The notes under the pieces were generated by a model. It ran no database searches, was not told the origin of the DNA, and saw nothing but the letters and a program-made list of their open reading frames with translations. A stretch of DNA of 64,000 nucleotides from assembly GCA_005765155.1 (NCBI GenBank), contig VCCP01000006.1:2120501-2184500 (forward strand). Reading direction: 5' to 3'. Made by a program: the position numbers and the translations under genes. This stretch comes from Zelopaecilomyces penicillatus (lineage: Eukaryota; Ascomycota; Sordariomycetes; Hypocreales; Pseudodiploosporaceae). Shown in pieces: positions 37,069-47,550 of this stretch. The stretch's first letter is position 1. Every line of letters begins with the position of its first letter.

Positions 37069-37187
37069 ACATACGACCATAGGTAATGGAGAATTCGGGA
37101 TCCCGTCCGCTCTCCCATAGACAAACCATTAACCGGCAGATTAGTAGTTGGGTCGGTGACGACCAGCGAACACCGGCTGTTGTATGT
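37069..37187 (+). rRNA. 5S ribosomal RNA, dispersed variant copy
   Basis: A 119-nt stretch matches the fungal 5S rRNA consensus as I recall it. The first 15 bases (ACATACGACCATAGG), the loop and helix segment CCCGTCCGCTC (37102-37112), TTAGTAGTTGGGT (37141-37153), the segment GGTGAC and the closing TTGTATGT all fit. Helix I pairs ACATAC with GTATGT. Helix II pairs GGTAATGG with CCATTAACC, keeping the one-base bulge although three base pairs differ from the usual GTG/CAC. Helix IV has a swapped G-C pair. These paired changes suggest a structured, possibly functional variant, like the divergent 5S types known in Neurospora. A TATA-like box precedes it and a 7-T terminator follows. A structured pseudogene cannot be excluded. 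Confidence 0.9.
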
Positions 37188-37193
37188 TTTTTT
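37187..37193 (+). terminator. RNA polymerase III T-run terminator of 5S
   Basis: Seven T residues directly follow the 3' end of the 5S gene, the standard polymerase III stop signal. Confidence 0.8.
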
Positions 37194-38000
37194 GAACTTT
37201 TTGTCATTTGATGATGATGCCCAAATAACTCCGATTTGTGTCTGACCTTGATGTGAGTATGTAAGTTCATAATACCAATGCTAGGCACAAGAAAATCTGC
37301 GGTCCAACTCTGTAACTGAGAACACTGTCTGAAATAGTCATTTTGCCTGTCAAGCCATTGGGGCAGGTTTAGAATTAGAATTAGATCAGTAAGTGACGAG
37401 AATGTGGACCAACTGTGATGTCAAAAGCTAAGATCGAATATCCAAGGCAAAAAGCACAACTATAACAGCAGAATTAGTTTTTATGGTATAGTTCATGGCT
37501 TTTGCTACCCTTAAACTCCTTTGCTGTTTTTTTTATCTCGATATTAGTTTTTGTTGGCCACTTCAGTGCCATGGGACGAGTTGTAAAAGTGAGCAATGTG
37601 TTATTATATACTTACAACAATGAGACGGGGATACTACCTTGTTTCCAACCGACGTTTTGTCCTTGTGACAATCACAAACTCGCTTGGACTGGCTGACCTT
37701 GACATTCTTCCACATAGGAATCTACTTCGTATTTCGTATTCCTCACTCAGGATTGATCCCATGTTAATTTTTCATCTTTGGACGGTCCCCAAATGTGCAT
37801 TATCAGAAGCACTCATCGTGGCGTGGTAAACTAACTTGATGCCTGAGTTGGATGGAGTTAGCGTGTGTCTTGTACTTAACTCCGCTGCAGGATCCAGAGC
37901 TAAACGCCAAACCACGAAATATCGCAACAGATTCCCCCCATCCACTCGCATCATTGCTTTAAGACTTTGTGTCAGCACGTACATATACACTGTGATCGCA

Positions 38001-39153
38001 ATGACCGCCTCTCCCGCTGCATTGGCCCAGGCTGTCAGCCTGAAGAAGCCCGAGGGCCTTGACCTCTACTCCCGCTTCGCTCTTGCTGGTGCTCTGGGCT
38101 GTTCTGTGACTCATGGCGCCTTCACGCCAGTTGATGTGTATGTTTTTTGACTTCCAATTGACTCCATCCCTCAGCTCTGTTTTAATATCAGTATCGTCTT
38201 ATTCATCTTACATGTGACTTTCAGTGTCAAGACCAAGATTCAACTCGACCCTGCCACCTACAACCGTGGTATGATTGGAGGTTTCCGCCAGGTTATTCGT
38301 AATGAAGGCGCCGGTGCTCTCTTGACTGGCTTTGGCCCAACTTTTACCGGATATTTCATTCAGGGAGCCTTCAAGTTTGGCGGATATGAGTTCTTCAAGC
38401 AGAAGTCCATTGACATTCTTGGCATCGAAAAGGCCCGCCAGAACCGTGCCGCCGTCTACTCCATATCTGCTGCCTCTGCTGAGTTTTTTGCCTCCATTGC
38501 GCTCTGCCCCCTCGAGGCGACCCGTATTCGTCTTGTCTCTACCTCCGGCTTCGCCAATGGCCTGGTCGGCGGTTTCAGCAAGATCCTCAAGAATGAAGGC
38601 ATTGGCGCATTCTACTCAGGTTTTGGTCCTATCCTCTTTAAACAGTATGTACATCTCGATAGAGCAATTATAAGAATAACCCAATGGCATAAAAGCTGAT
38701 GCATTCTTTCAGGGTTCCCTATACAGTGACTAAATTCGTCGCCTTCGAAAAGATTTCTGGGGCTATTTTCGGTCACCTTGACAAGTCGAAGCTGTCAGGT
38801 GGTGCCCAAACCGCTGTGAACTTGGGCTCTGGTCTTCTTGCTGGTTTTGCCGCTGCTATCATCTCTCAGCCGGCTGATACCATGCTATCTAAGATTAATA
38901 AGACTAAGGGTCAGCCTGGTGAGAGCACAATCTCGCGTCTCCTCAAAATTGCTCAGGAGCTCGGCCTCCGTGGTTCTTTTGCAGGTCTTCCTACTCGTCT
39001 GTTCATGGTTGGTGGACTTACTGCTGGTCAATTTGCCATTTATGGCGATATCAAGAAAGCCCTTGGTACGTTCTGTCCGCCTTCTTGCGGAACATGAGGA
39101 AATACTAATGTCTCTACTTTCAAGGTGCCACAAATAGCGTTGAGATTGCTTGA
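38001..39153 (+). CDS. MIR1: Mitochondrial phosphate carrier
   Basis: Four exons (38001-38137, 38225-38644, 38713-39065, 39125-39153) give 312 aa, matching yeast Mir1 (311). It imports inorganic phosphate into the mitochondrial matrix for ATP synthesis. The three repeats of the mitochondrial carrier family each show a signature: Pro-Val-Asp-Val-Val-Lys-Thr-Lys (about 42-49, split by intron 1), Pro-Leu-Glu-Ala-Thr-Arg-Ile-Arg-Leu (about 140), and Pro-Ala-Asp-Thr-Met-Leu-Ser-Lys (about 239). The last exon is only 29 nt and supplies the C-terminal Ala-Thr-Asn-Ser-Val-Glu-Ile-Ala. The start at 38001 has a good context (GCAATG) and lies right before the first repeat; an open frame upstream to 37836 shows no carrier sequence. 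The 5S gene lies about 0.8 kb upstream. Confidence 0.93.
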
Positions 39154-41793
39154 TAGACACTCGGTTAGAAGTCGTGTGCAAAGATGACGTGTTGTAGAAA
39201 GAAGATGCGATAGAGATACAATATTACGATAGATAGAGCTAGAAATTTCGTCATATCTGACTTTGCAAGTTGACGATGGCTCAGTCTGTTTTTACTGATA
39301 TAATACACGGACTACTCTCCTCTCCCAATCAATAGCTATACTCACTGCGATGTAGAAATCTTTTACAAAATACCACAGCAATAAAGTAACTGCTTCTCAT
39401 AAATGCTGTGTAATCAGGGGTGTAATCAAGTGTGCATATAGAATGTATTGCCCATCAGGAAAAATATAAGGAATTGGGCCTACATTTGTAATGAGTTACT
39501 GGGTTAGGGGACATCCAGTCCTGCCTCAGTTGACCCTGCACTAAATGCATGGCAACGACAAAGCTGGGGGTTTCGGCATTTGAACCTCACGCACTTCTGG
39601 CTACAGTGCCCAGATCCCCGTGCATGTGTTCGGTGTATTGCATGTATGCAGCACTTGACAAAATCCTTCCTCATAATGCTGCGCTGACCTGACACCCCCT
39701 CCCACTCTATAAAAGACAGCAGGGATAACGTGGGCAACATGTAGCTTTGATGAACGGCTGCAGATATCATCGTGATGCTTGTGCGCCTCATACTATATGC
39801 ACGGAACGGGTGGCAGAACGGGCGGCCGAACGGTGTGGGTGATTGACGGGCAGCAAACGGACGCGGAAGCGGAGCGGTGGAATTGGCCCGGACCGCCGCA
39901 GGAGCTGATGTCCTGGTGTGAGGATGTGGGTTTCGTCCATGTGCTGAAGAAATCCAACCAACGGTGCGGGGTGTGGATGTGGACCGTGTGGCCCCGGTGG
40001 GTGTCGAGAAGCCTTGTTGGACGTCACGTTGTAGTATTTGTAGAGTAATTTCTGCGTCTGTGGGTGGGTGGGATTGTGATTCATCAACACCGATGACACT
40101 GGGCGCAACTATCGACATTTTCGAAACAAAGCAGGTATTCCCAAAGTGCTTTATAGGCCAGGATACCAAACCCACACACACAGACTCCCTACCTATGTAC
40201 TCCTACTCCTCCAGATCCAGGTGTAATTATAGCAGTAGTACCTGCCAATGGTAAAGCTCGTGCTCATACATACATTGCTTGCAAAATGAATTCATGGCTG
40301 AAAGCCCACTCAGATGTGGCTTGTGGCCCCAGACTCGCCATTGGTTTATTCTGGCAAGCCCTGTCTGCTTCTGTGCCCTCTTCTTTTCTTCAACGCGCCA
40401 CTTTGGGTTGCCCTGCCCACTAAAGCACTGTCAATTGTTGAGTGTGCACAGTGTGTGTCTTGGGTGCTGTCTGGCGAATGCAGGTACCAATGAGGGCTAA
40501 AAACTTCTTTATATGTGCAAACTACCACAGCATCGTTGGTACTCCACAGAGGCAGGTACTAGTGCAGCCAGCATATGCCTCCCAGCCGCCGGCTCGGGTT
40601 TTGTAGACCGGACCTGCCTCAGCTCTTGCTGGTAATCAAGTGTGCAGGCTGCCATGACAAGAACAGAAGGAATCACCGGGGCTTCAAATTGGACTCTGCC
40701 GTCCGTATAACCCGAGTCAATGATCAGTGGAGCTCTTCTTCCTACCTTGAAATTAGTATTTTTTTTCAATTTTGTGCAAATATTATCATGTCCAATTATT
40801 GTCTTTAACACACACAAACCTCCGTGTCCGCTTCTGAGCTGAGCATCGAGCTTGTGCACCTGCTGTTAGTCTCCATCGACTTCCGTGCCCCGGCCCAACC
40901 TTTCGTCTCGCTACGTATCCAACACTCCTTCTGGCTCCGTGTCCGGTTCTCCTCGATTGCCCTAGCGCCATCTACCCCAAAGTTCTCTGGCGATGGAAAC
41001 TGCAGTCGGTCGAGTCGAGATGCAAACCAAACACCTGACGAGTTCCATCACCATTCGGACTCAGGAGAGCTGCCAAGCAGCCAGCCAGCCAAGCCAGCCT
41101 ACCCCTCTGGAATGTCGGAGTGTGGCAAGCGGGCCAAGCCAGCTTCTGGTGCATTAATATACGAGAACAATCTATACCTATTCGAGTCATAAGACCCCGC
41201 AGCACATGGCGCAGAATCCACGCATTGCCGGATTAGTGAAGGTCTTCTTTTTCTTCCAAACAGAGTTGCTGTGCAGGTATTACGGAGTACATATGCACGG
41301 AGTGTAGGAGCTTGATGTGGCGCCCATCTTCCGAACACGGTCTTGACATTCTCCGACTCCCCTCCTCTCGGACTACTTGAGCCCTCTGATTTGCGGCTAT
41401 ACCTTTCATCGCTATGGAAATCTCCCATCCTTTATTAGGCTCTTTCTTCCTCCTTCAAAATGTATTCTCTGGCATCACCCCATATTCGATCTCTTTCCTC
41501 TCTCATCAATAAACACAAAAACGAGGTGCTGTTGTTCTCAGACAGCCATTCCCATCATAAGGCGACAGTGCTGCTCTGCTGATAGTTGCTGCTCTCTCCC
41601 TCTGCCACCTAATACGGTCTGCTCCATTGATGTTTGGAAAATATATGTGCTTTGATACCAGCCTTCTATGAAGCTGGAAATCCCGTTGCCTGGCATCACC
41701 ATTTAGTCTTTGGCAGTGTATATATTTTTCGGCTTTTAACTGTCCTAGCGCTTTTCTTTCATCTTGAAACTGCATATCTCAGTTTCTCTCACA
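39154..41793. other. 2.6 kb spacer between MIR1 and the P450 gene
   Basis: This stretch holds the MIR1 3' UTR and the P450 promoter. A 225-aa ORF on the minus strand (39504-40181) has no recognisable domain and mostly low-complexity Pro/Thr/Arg composition. A 15-bp direct repeat, GTAATCAAGTGTGCA, occurs at 39422-39436 and 40632-40646. No RNA gene is seen. Confidence 0.55.
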
Positions 41794-43635
41794 ATGGGTT
41801 TTGTCGAAGTCGCATTGGAGCTTGTCTCCGTTAGGTCAACCCTCGTCTTCATCATTCTTGCCAGTGTCCTCTGGGCCGTCATTGTCCGTATTGATGAGCA
41901 TCGACGTATCACAAGAATGGGAACATATGGCCAATCTCTAAAATATTATTTACCATTTGGTAACTAACCCCCCCTCCCTAACACGTCTTTTTGCGACCTT
42001 CACTCGGTCGTCATTATTGTTGATTTTACTCTCTGGGGCATTGTCATAGTCTTCAGCTTTTCAATTCCACTGGCTAACTTGTGGCCCGTGTGCGGCTCGA
42101 CATCTTCAGGTTTTGATTTCGTCGTCAAAAGCGTCAAGTCAACCATAAATCACGGAAATCTTGAGTTCTGGAACAATGTCATCTTTCCCTCGTCCAGCTC
42201 CGGTAGATGGACATCAGAGACGCGTATCCTTGGCCAACGTCTCGTCCTTACCGCCGACCCGGAGAACATGAAGGCCATGTTGGCCACCCAATTCACTGAC
42301 TATGGCAAGGGCAAGCCATTCCACGAGGAATGGGACGTCTTTCTTGGCGATAGCATCTTCACTACTGACGGCCAGTTATGGCGCGATAGCCGGCAGCTCA
42401 TACGGCCCCAGTTCACCCGTGATCGTGTCAGCGACCTGCACTGTTTTGAATCCCATTTCCAGACCCTCTTCAAAACCATTGCCAACGGCGGACCCTTGGA
42501 TGGTGAAGACCAACCAGTCGACTTGGCTGCAGCCAATGGGAGAAGAGTTGATATCAGAGATCTTTTTTTTCGATATACACTAGATGTCGCTACCGAGTTC
42601 CTTCTTGGCGGCGATGTTAAGTCTCTCTCGTACGTGTTCATTAGAAACCCGCTGGTGACCTCGTTGGTGTTGTTAATTCTTTGCTAACTACTGGTCCCAA
42701 ACAGAACCCATAAGCAAGACTTTGCAGATGCTTTCAATGATGTCCAGCGAATTCAAAACGTCAAGGTCCGGTCCGGCAAGTTCCAGCATTTGATGCCGAT
42801 GGGGGCTTTCAACAAGGGTATGAAAGTTATCAATCACTTTATTCATACATTCATCGACCGCGCCCTCCGCCTGAGCCCCCAGGAGCTTTTGGAGAAGAAC
42901 AAATCCGACAAGGATTATAATTTCCTCCATGCGCTAGCCGGCTATACCCGTGAACCCAAGGTCCTCCGTGATCAAATCATTGGTGTCTTGCTTGCTGGTC
43001 GCGACACCACTGCGTCAACACTCTCCTGGACTATTTACGAACTTGGCCGTCACCCGGAGGTGGTCGCCAAGCTGCGCAAGGAAATTCTCGAGACAGTTGG
43101 TCCCAATCGGACTCCAAGCTACGAACATCTTAAGAACATGACGTATCTCAAAAACATCCTCAACGAGGTCCTGCGCCTCTATCCAGTTGTGCCCTTCAAC
43201 GTCCGCCTGGCCCTCAAAGACACTACTCTACCCTTTGGTGGTGGTCCCGACGGCCTTGATCCCCTACCAGTTCTTAAAGATACACCTATTGCCTACTCTA
43301 CCCTCGTCATGCAGCGTCGTGTTGACCTCTACCCGCCCGTCTCTGATACATTTCCCCACCCCCATGTATTTAGCCCTGAGAGATGGTCTGTCTGGCACCC
43401 TAAACCCCATGAGTATATTCCATTTAACGCTGGCCCTCGCATCTGTATCGGCCAGCAGTTTGCTCTCGCTGAGATGAGCTACACACTTGTCCGCTTGTTC
43501 CAGCATTTCGACCGTGTGCAAAGCTTCATGCATGAGATTGATGGTGGCAATCCTGTTCTCAAGGCCGATATCGTGCTATCACCGGGGCAGGGGGTACATG
43601 TAGCCTTCTGGGAGCCTGAGGAGAAGGAGGTTTGA
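41794..43635 (+). CDS. Cytochrome P450, CYP52-clan fatty-acid/alkane hydroxylase
   Basis: Three exons (41794-41959, 42110-42629, 42705-43635) give 538 aa. Seen: an N-terminal membrane helix (about 16-34) anchoring it in the ER; the I-helix Ala-Gly-Arg-Asp-Thr-Thr-Ala-Ser (about 324); the ExxR pair in Glu-Val-Leu-Arg (about 383); Pro-Glu-Arg-Trp; and the heme-binding Phe-Asn-Ala-Gly-Pro-Arg-Ile-Cys-Ile-Gly-Gln-Gln-Phe-Ala-Leu (about 468-482), whose form is typical of the CYP52 clan. CYP52 enzymes hydroxylate the terminal carbon of fatty acids and n-alkanes with NADPH-P450 reductase as partner. In entomopathogenic fungi such enzymes help use insect cuticle hydrocarbons; applying that here is inference. 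The subfamily is not determined. The gene is intact, with GTAACT and GTACGT donors. Confidence 0.9.
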
Positions 43636-43899
43636 TATTGCAACGGGGGCATCATACGGAATTATGAAGCATTCGTGTTTATTCCTTGTTTTTTATTCAA
43701 TTTGTTAATTTCGTTGAAAGCAAATCCACTCCATCAGTTGCATTGTTCATCATCAAATCCCCAAGCCACCACTGCACTTCACTGACTCTTTCATAACGCA
43801 TATCCCACAAAGTGAAAATCCGGAAGCCCAAACGAGTCATAACACTCTAAACCTCGTAATCAGTCCAAGTCTAGCGTTAGCCCTATGCCTCGCCATGGC

Positions 43900-45901
43900 T
43901 TATTTTCGTCCAAAACTGTCTTTGATTGCTTTGCTAAATCTTGAGATGGCCTCATTCATATTCTCAGGACTTGCCATTGCGAATGTGGTGCGGAAGTAGA
44001 GTCCAGGTAGAGGCTTGTCTTTTTCGGTCAGGAACCATGAGCCCCTAGCGACGAGGACTCCGCTCTCAATACAGGAGTCGAAAATTTCTTGCTCAACCTC
44101 CTCAAGAGTCTTTGTATTGGCATGAGGATGTTTGGAGTAGTCGACAGTGAGCCACATCTAGTATTGTGTTAGTATTGGATGGTGTAAACCCAAAGTGTAA
44201 ACCCAAAGAGAAAGGAAGGCAAGAAAGGTTATCAAACAGAACGAGCAGAAAGAAACAGGTACAGCGCGCCGTTGATGAGTACTTATTACTTACAAACATG
44301 CCTGCTGCAGGTGGATTCCAGCGCACAATGTCCTTAGGCAGGTTGTCCTCGCAGGCGGCTAGCAGCGCATCTCGCTTCTTGGTGTACTCCATCCGCAGGT
44401 TCATCAACCACTCAAGGTAACCCTTGTGGCCCCATGTCTCATCAAGGAGTTTGTGCAGAATGACCTGTGAGAAGCCGCTTGGTCCTTGGCTGGCCACCTC
44501 AGCGTGGCGCTGGTATCTTTCGACAATCTGCTCAGAGCCTGTGATCCACCCCATCCGCGATCCAGGAACAAGGACTTTGGATAAAGAATCCATACGCATC
44601 ACTCTTCCGTCAACATCAATGCTAACATAAGTGGGAATGAGAGATGAAACAAACTCCTCCACGTTATTCGGCGGCGCGGCCGCAGGCTGGTTGCGGCCGG
44701 TGTAAGGTTGCATTTGAAGGAAATAATACGGCTCGTCTTCGATGATAAACATATCATGCTTTTGTGCAACCTCATAGATGGCTTTCCTCCTCTCTATACC
44801 CTGTGTTGCGCCGGTTGGGTTCTGTCCAGACGGCACGGTATAAAGAACGTGGGGTTTCCTAGCCCCTTTTTCCGTCGCATCCCAGTTTGTAAGCAGTTCG
44901 TCCATAGATTCGGGAACCAGACCTTGATCATCAATAGCCGATCCAAATGCATGTATTCCTAGTGGTGCAACTGTCTCAAGGGCTGTCGAGAAGCTGAATG
45001 TCTCCGTCAGTACTGAATCACCGCGCGCCTTGTCGCAGAACATGCGCAGAGCCTGCTCTAACGCTCCCGTGCTGCCAATAGTCTGACATATTCTCCAGTC
45101 TGCATAGGGTGGTTTGCAGACAATTTCAGTATGTTCGGTGAGGAAGCGCATCATCTGAGCAGACCCCGTGGATTGACCGTAGTTGAGAGCAATAGAGAGA
45201 TCATATGTGCCATTGTTATCACGGACATCATATTTACCAATCTTGATAGTCTGCCCTCCTTCCATCGTGGCCTTCTCGGAAAAGTTGGGGGCCACAGGCA
45301 CCTTCAAGTCAAGTTCCGCAATGGGGAACAGCTCGCTAGATGGTAGCCCACCGCCAAGGGAGATGAGGCCGGGTTTCTTAAGGTGCTTTGCAGCCTGTTT
45401 CAGAGTGCAAGGCTGTCTTGCGCGGCTCTCTGTACTTAATAGATCTATTTACAATGAGTTAGAAACATGACTATGAAACACAAAGGGTCAGCGTTGGACA
45501 GATCTCACGGTCCCATCGTTTTGCCTTTGGCTTGCCGGCTTGCTTCGAAATTGTTAGCTGTTGTGCTTTTTGTTTCACTCAACTCGGCTTGTATTCTCGA
45601 GGGAGAAAAGTAGTTAGAGTGTATGATTTTATCTTACAGAGCCCTTGAACATGTCACTGTCTGATGCCGCCGCCACACCAGCTATAAGCTTCCCAGCCTT
45701 GGCTCTTCGAGCTGCAATGTCATCAAGGGCGGATGGTTTCGGCTCCGATTCATATCGAGCCGGTCGAGCTGCCGGGGCTGCTTCGGCACTGTTGAGGCGG
45801 TTTGCATTGCCATGAAGCGTTCGGTGTCTGCCGAATGTTACTGAGATGGCGCTGCGCTGCACCACGGACCGAAGCCGGGCCGCTTTTATGGCGGGCAGCA
45901 T
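43900..45901 (-). CDS. Aromatic/aminoadipate-type aminotransferase, mitochondrial presequence
   Basis: Four exons on the minus strand (45901-45638, 45542-45509, 45444-44294, 44157-43900) give 568 aa. It belongs to the fold-type I, PLP-dependent Aro8/kynurenine (2-aminoadipate) aminotransferase group. Seen: Leu-Ile-Ser-Leu-Gly-Gly-Gly-Leu-Pro, the motif Pro-Ser-Gly-Gln-Asn-Pro-Thr-Gly, Glu-Asp-Glu-Pro-Tyr-Tyr, and Ser-Leu-Ser-Lys-Val-Leu-Val-Pro-Gly-Ser-Arg-Met-Gly-Trp with Lys389 as the expected PLP lysine. The first 30 residues (Met-Leu-Pro-Ala-Ile-Lys-Ala-Ala-Arg-Leu-Arg-Ser-Val...Arg-His-Arg) fit a mitochondrial presequence. Exon 2 is only 34 nt and supplies Gln-Ala-Gly-Lys-Pro-Lys-Ala-Lys-Arg-Trp-Asp. 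Its substrate (aromatic acids, kynurenine or 2-aminoadipate) cannot be told from sequence alone. It converges with the P450 gene, 264 bp apart. Confidence 0.88.
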
Positions 45902-47550
45902 GGTAGGAGTGTGTCAGGATACCAAGCACAGTTAGAGGAGGCAGCTGGGATTTTGGATAATATGTATGATATCGGTGGTTTTGCCTTTCTAGATTTGTAC
46001 AGGAAATGGTTGGCACTGAAAGGTCCACTTGATTGTAAGAGAACAAAAGGAAAGGTGTGGTTGAAGACGGTGAGTTTGGGGTTGGTGGGACTTGTAAGTC
46101 GGAAGCCGAGAGCGGATCCCGCCTTCCGATAGCTGACAACGCCAGCTAAGACCCCACTTCGACTCGCATGTACAAGAAATACTACTAGCAATATCAAAGT
46201 GCTATGGCGACGGCAGCAAACGGAGATAGTGTGGTATGGGGGTGAAATGCTGGGGGAAAGTCACTATGGGAGCCGGCACCCGGGGTCCGGAATCGGGGTT
46301 CTCCGCTCCTAGCCGTAGGTAACCCGTCCCGCCGAATAGTAATAATTGGGCATTGAGAGCATTGGGAAGCCCTGCACCCCACTGTAGGCGCTGTCCAGCC
46401 CCCAAAGATGGCAGGCTCGTAGCCGCTACAGTGGGGCTTCCCCAACTATTACTTCCGCTCTGGTATCTCACCAGACACCACAAAGACCCCCATTACGTAC
46501 ATGGAATCTACTAGTGCATCTCGACGACGCCTGGTTTGCCCAGGGATGCTTTGTCAATATAATCCCGGAGATGGTGGACCGGTAACCGGCCTTAACAACA
46601 GTCTTACCCTAAAGTAATACATTGCAAATTCGAAGTGAACAATGCCGGCACAGAATGAGGCTTTATTTATCGTCTTGAGTTGTTTTGATAAACTGATAAT
46701 CTTAGAAACCCAATCAATTGCTGTGGTTGAATTTTCAAATCACACGATCCGTGTTTTGAGGGAATGATGTTTGTTGAACCTTGAAGAGAGCCTGAGCTTA
46801 AATTCCTTGAACCCTTGAACTAGTGGGGGCACGGTCCTCAGTCCATGATGGAAACACCACCCCTTCCATTTGTATGGTTGCTGCTCGCAGTCCACTTAGT
46901 ACCATTGAACCCAAGAGTCTGAATTCAATGGAAGGATATAGCAATAACATTCAAATAATGACATGTGATTTTGACACCCCAGCAGCCACTTTGATTTTGA
47001 GTTTCTAATGTCTCTGACGCGCGTGAGGAGCGGTTAACGATGCGCGTCGCCAGCCAGTCATTGACTGGTACATATCCAAATGAACAGAGTGTTATTCCGG
47101 TTTTGGTAATAATTCATGAAATTTCATATAGACAGAACACGAACTGTAATTTCCCTCTCCTAATGTTTGCGACTGGACAGATGCCTTTATCGTCACGCAT
47201 GAGCTGACACTAGCTTGACAGTTATCAGTGTATTATATTTGAAAGCTCAACGCACCATTATGTAATCCGGGGAAAGCTGTCGCTTCTGATCGACCAACGA
47301 CTCTTGATGTCACTTGGCCAAGAACCTAACTTGTTTGACGCCCCTCGATATTCGGTATCGCTACGAACTGCCCCATGAGAATTTCCGACGCGCCTGCGAA
47401 CAACGCACTCGAATGGCAACTTCATCAATGTTCCCAAAAGCCATTTGAACGCACTTGTCCAATGCCGAACAGAAATGAGAAAGAAGCTATCCTCTAACAT
47501 CCCAACGACAAGGGTCCCTCAACAGAAAGCTGAGGATCTCGGCAGCCGCC
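45902..47550. other. Divergent spacer between aminotransferase and RIC1
   Basis: A 1.65 kb spacer with no gene-like ORF. It holds a 116-bp imperfect palindrome (46338-46453), listed separately, and the leader of RIC1. Confidence 0.6.
46338..46453. repeat. Imperfect 116-bp inverted repeat
   Basis: The arms include a perfect 11-bp pair, CCCCACTGTAG (46377-46387) and CTACAGTGGGG (46426-46436), extended outward by GGGAAGCCC against GGGCTTCCCC and by AGTAATAATTGGG against CCCAACTATTACT, with small gaps. The central loop is about 38 nt. This could be a MITE remnant or a transcribed hairpin; no target-site duplication was established. Confidence 0.6.

Larger units (their letters stand above)
36058..38000. 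other. Divergent spacer between NAB2 and MIR1, holds a 5S rRNA gene
   Basis: A 1.9 kb spacer with no protein-coding signature. It carries a TCACGTG element (36385-36391) on the NAB2 side and a complete 5S rRNA gene with its own TATA-like box and T-run terminator at 37041-37193, each listed separately. Confidence 0.7.

Noticed and set aside
39560..39600. tRNA B-box-like TTTGAACC on the minus strand
   Set aside because: No matching A box at the right distance and no cloverleaf arms.
39504..40181. 225-aa ORF on the minus strand
   Set aside because: Low-complexity Pro/Thr/Arg/His composition, no domain, and other ORFs overlap it on both strands in the middle.
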